Source: Trueperaceae bacterium (GTDB lineage: Bacteria; Deinococcota; Deinococci; Deinococcales; Trueperaceae). Taken from it: DNA of 64,000 nucleotides. Position 1 is the first letter of the stretch, and each line of letters starts with the position of its first letter. The DNA lies in the NCBI GenBank assembly GCA_036381595.1, contig DASVCN010000032.1, positions 1 through 64,000 of the forward strand. The letters run 5' to 3'. The notes below the pieces were generated by a model. That model was not told the origin of the DNA. It saw nothing but the letters and a program-made list of their open reading frames with translations, and searched no databases. The position numbers were made by a program, and so were the translations under genes. Positions 60,661-64,000 of the stretch are shown piece by piece.

Positions 60661-61779
60661 TCAGCTGCCGTCCGCGTGCGCGGGCGCTAGTCGCTGAAGC
60701 AAGGTATCGGGGTAGTAGAAGCGAAGTATCTGTTCGAAGCCATAACCGGCACGAGCCAGCGAGCGGGCGCCGTACTGGCTCATCCCCACCCCGTGACCGA
60801 AGCCGTCGCCGCGAGCGACGAGGTCGCCGACCATGGTGAATCTCGTGGACTTGAAGCCACTTTCGCGAAGCAGTGAGGTGAGGGTGGATCCGCCGAGGAT
60901 GATCTGGCCCTCGCTGCCGGCAACCTCTGCTCTCAAGACCCTGCCCGACTCGCTGTAGGCGAGCACTCGCAGGCTGCGGACCGTGCCGACGTGGTGCCCG
61001 AGCGTCGCGAGGGTGCGTCCCATGCGGTCAGGGTCGATCACGTGTCGCCAGTGTCGGTGGGGAGTAGTCGAGGTGACGTCGACCCTCGAAGCCAGGTACG
61101 GGTAGGGCGTTCCCCACACCTCGGCGCTCGAAGCGAGTTCACCCCCGGAATCGGAGTGGTAGTAGGTGTGTGCGAACTCGCCGCCGTAGGTGAGCACGAG
61201 ACCGGCGGTCTGGGCTATGGCCGTGTCGCTGCGTCGGTGTTCGGCGGCGACGCCGTCGTACGCCTGGCACTCGACGGTGGCGCAGATATCGAAAGGTTCC
61301 GTCGGCTCGAGCGAGATGAGGGTGTAGGTCCGCGAAGCCACCGACTGGGCTTTGAGCGCCTCGAGTGGCCAGGCCGCGGCCATCTCGGCTGGAACTACCC
61401 CGCGCAGGTACTCCTCCAGGCCGAGGACGTTGACGACGAGCAGTTCGTCGCCATCCGCTACGAACCTGAGGGCGCCGCGGTAGGTGCTGCCATCCCACTC
61501 CACCACCCCGCTGTGGGGCGCGAGCATGAACGAACGGCCCACCCGCATCCCGTCGACGTTGATCTCACTCGCGACCGAATCGATCGGCCAGGCAATGCCC
61601 AGGCTGGTGTCGAAGATGAGGGCGCCGTCGGCGTAACCACGGTGGCCCTCGTCGATGTGGATCCTCACCTCGTCGTGCGCCCGCTCGAGCAGGACCCGCA
61701 CCTGGACCTCCTGGGCATACGCAGAAGAACCGAGGAGGAGCATGACGAGGACGCGGCACACGACCGAACGGGGAGACAT
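60661..61779 (-). CDS. Secreted SpoIID/LytB-domain protein
   Basis: The 372-residue product has a signal peptide (about 1-22, LLLGSSAYAQ) and a SpoIID domain: YRGALRFV, LGLEEYLRGVVPAEMAAAWPLEALKAQ, VASRTYTL, VECQAYDGV and, at the C-terminus, GFGHGVGMSQYGARSLA. SpoIID-like enzymes are lytic transglycosylases that cut stem-less glycan strands; the conserved Glu in VPAEM is the predicted catalytic residue. In a non-spore-former it probably works in wall remodelling with an amidase. ATG 61779 is preferred over the TTG at 61788. Confidence 0.9.
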   Translation of the reverse strand: MSPRSVVCRVLVMLLLGSSAYAQEVQVRVLLERAHDEVRIHIDEGHRGYADGALIFDTSLGIAWPIDSVASEINVDGMRVGRSFMLAPHSGVVEWDGSTYRGALRFVADGDELLVVNVLGLEEYLRGVVPAEMAAAWPLEALKAQSVASRTYTLISLEPTEPFDICATVECQAYDGVAAEHRRSDTAIAQTAGLVLTYGGEFAHTYYHSDSGGELASSAEVWGTPYPYLASRVDVTSTTPHRHWRHVIDPDRMGRTLATLGHHVGTVRSLRVLAYSESGRVLRAEVAGSEGQIILGGSTLTSLLRESGFKSTRFTMVGDLVARGDGFGHGVGMSQYGARSLARAGYGFEQILRFYYPDTLLQRLAPAHADGS

Positions 61780-61942
61780 CGTGGGCAATTATCGGTTAGG
61801 AGAAGCTGCTCACGGACCGGGATTTTCCACAAGGATCGGGGTGTGAGAGACCTCTCCAGGAGCAGCTTTTCGCAGGGTTATAGGGGTGGGCTGGCGCCCC
61901 GGTGGAGGCGCCGTCAGATGCCCGTTCTTTGGGGTCTCGCTC

Positions 61943-62362
61943 TTACAGTTCGGCCGCAGTAGGCAGGCTCACCCGGAAGAGTCCCGTGGCGTCTTCGAAC
62001 TGGAGCTGGACGCTGTAGATGCCGCGTCCCTCGGCGAGGACCTGGTCGAGGGCTATCCGTTCTCCACGGCCGTAGGTCTGTTCGAAGACCTTCACTTCGG
62101 GCAGCGCCGGCACGCCGGTCTGATACGAGAAGGGCCTCTCGTAGAAGACCGCGACGGTGACCCTCCCCTGCTGGACGCTACCGGACACCTCGAATGGGAG
62201 GCTGTCGCTGTTGATCGTCTTGCGGGTGGCCTCCGCCACGTAGTCCTTCTTATAGACGTACATCGGGGTCTGGGAGGCTATTCCCACGTACCAGCCACGC
62301 CACTCTCCCACGGCGAAGAAGATGACGCCCAGGACGATGCAGGTGACGAGGAAGTCGCGCAC
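61943..62362 (-). CDS. Unrecognised membrane-anchored protein, 139 residues
   Basis: The product has one N-terminal hydrophobic helix (about 3-20, FLVTCIVLGVIFFAVGEW) and an extracytoplasmic beta-rich domain (residues about 35-135, with FEVSGSVQQGRVTVAVFYE and IYSVQLQFEDATGLF). It may be an uncleaved signal anchor. The GTG start has TATACT seven bases upstream, so it is probably leaderless. No family recognised. Confidence 0.7.
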   Translation of the reverse strand: MRDFLVTCIVLGVIFFAVGEWRGWYVGIASQTPMYVYKKDYVAEATRKTINSDSLPFEVSGSVQQGRVTVAVFYERPFSYQTGVPALPEVKVFEQTYGRGERIALDQVLAEGRGIYSVQLQFEDATGLFRVSLPTAAEL

Positions 62363-62369
62363 GTGACCA

Positions 62370-62375
62370 AGTATA
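62370..62375 (-). promoter_or_regulatory. -10 box of the membrane-anchored protein gene
   Basis: TATACT on the minus strand is seven bases before the GTG start at 62362. Confidence 0.5.
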
Positions 62376-62436
62376 GGAACGGTTGCGCCCGGCCGTTGAG
62401 AAACATGTCAAACGTGCGTTTTAGGCGTACCGAAAG

Positions 62437-62472
62437 AAGAGGGCCGGCGACACGGTAGGCGCCGGCCCTCTT
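62437..62472 (-). terminator. Terminator after the aconitase gene
   Basis: AAGAGGGCCGGCG (62437-62449) and CGCCGGCCCTCTT (62460-62472) form a perfect 13-base stem around a 10-base loop. It ends the aconitase transcript 38 bases after the stop codon. The T-rich tail is short on the minus strand. Confidence 0.75.
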
Positions 62473-62509
62473 CCTCTTCGAATGGCTCGCTCAGAGACCC
62501 GGGCGAGGC

Positions 62510-64000
<1,491 letters not shown>

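Overview
This window is a 64 kb stretch of a GC-rich bacterial chromosome that looks like a member of the Deinococcota, probably near Truepera. That placement is inference. It rests on many apparently leaderless genes (a TANNNT box 5-8 bases before the start codon), an adjacent pair of deoxynucleoside kinases, a MurE without the usual diaminopimelate or lysine signature (Deinococcota use ornithine), a CTC-type L25 and paralogous Roadblock/LC7 proteins. I see no insertion sequence, prophage, CRISPR array or rRNA operon; almost everything is vertically inherited housekeeping DNA. The main accessory-looking segment is 49.8-53.7 kb.

1-15.6 kb: 3' end of recA with rny; a DrrAB-like ABC exporter pair behind a promoter whose -10 box is covered by a perfect palindrome; prs, rplY, pth; a PstS-like binding protein whose 3' end overlaps pth antisense; valS behind a T-box riboswitch; an Mrp/ApbC ATPase; a membrane-anchored pseudokinase; guaA; an EVE-domain protein.

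15.7-32.5 kb (plus strand): hrcA, then an unrecognised cassette of three genes (16.9-22.7 kb): two proteins sharing an N-terminal domain and a C-terminal Roadblock-like domain, flanking a secreted/three-TM membrane protein. Then tsaE, tsaB, mreB and a nearly continuous lipid A-type operon: lpxD, lpxC, a Gfo/Idh oxidoreductase, fabZ, lpxA, an LpxB-like glycosyltransferase, an MsbA-like ABC exporter and a methyltransferase. Lipid A genes are unexpected in a Deinococcus-Thermus relative, so either the assignment or the usual picture of LPS-free Deinococcota deserves checking.

32.6-49.8 kb: serA with a class V aminotransferase, a LEA/WHy lipoprotein, recG, an MFS exporter, a polar amino acid ABC binding protein and a permease with an unusual inserted domain, alr, a CorC/HlyC-family protein, two deoxynucleoside kinases, murE and pyrimidine-nucleoside phosphorylase.

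49.8-53.7 kb: an EAL-domain protein preceded by a 57-residue hydrophobic peptide gene, a 55-residue ORF and a large STAND/TPR-like regulator with a C-terminal winged helix and BTAD-like tail. The peptide promoter carries two direct TTCAACGG repeats 11 bases apart over the -35 position, the geometry of SARP operators, plus a third inverted copy. This is the best candidate here for a new signalling unit.

53.7-64 kb: initiator tRNA gene, era, a GIY-YIG-like protein, a small predicted outer-membrane barrel, mfd, rsmI, three small ORFs, a SpoIID-domain protein, a membrane-anchored unknown and the 3' part of an aconitase gene.
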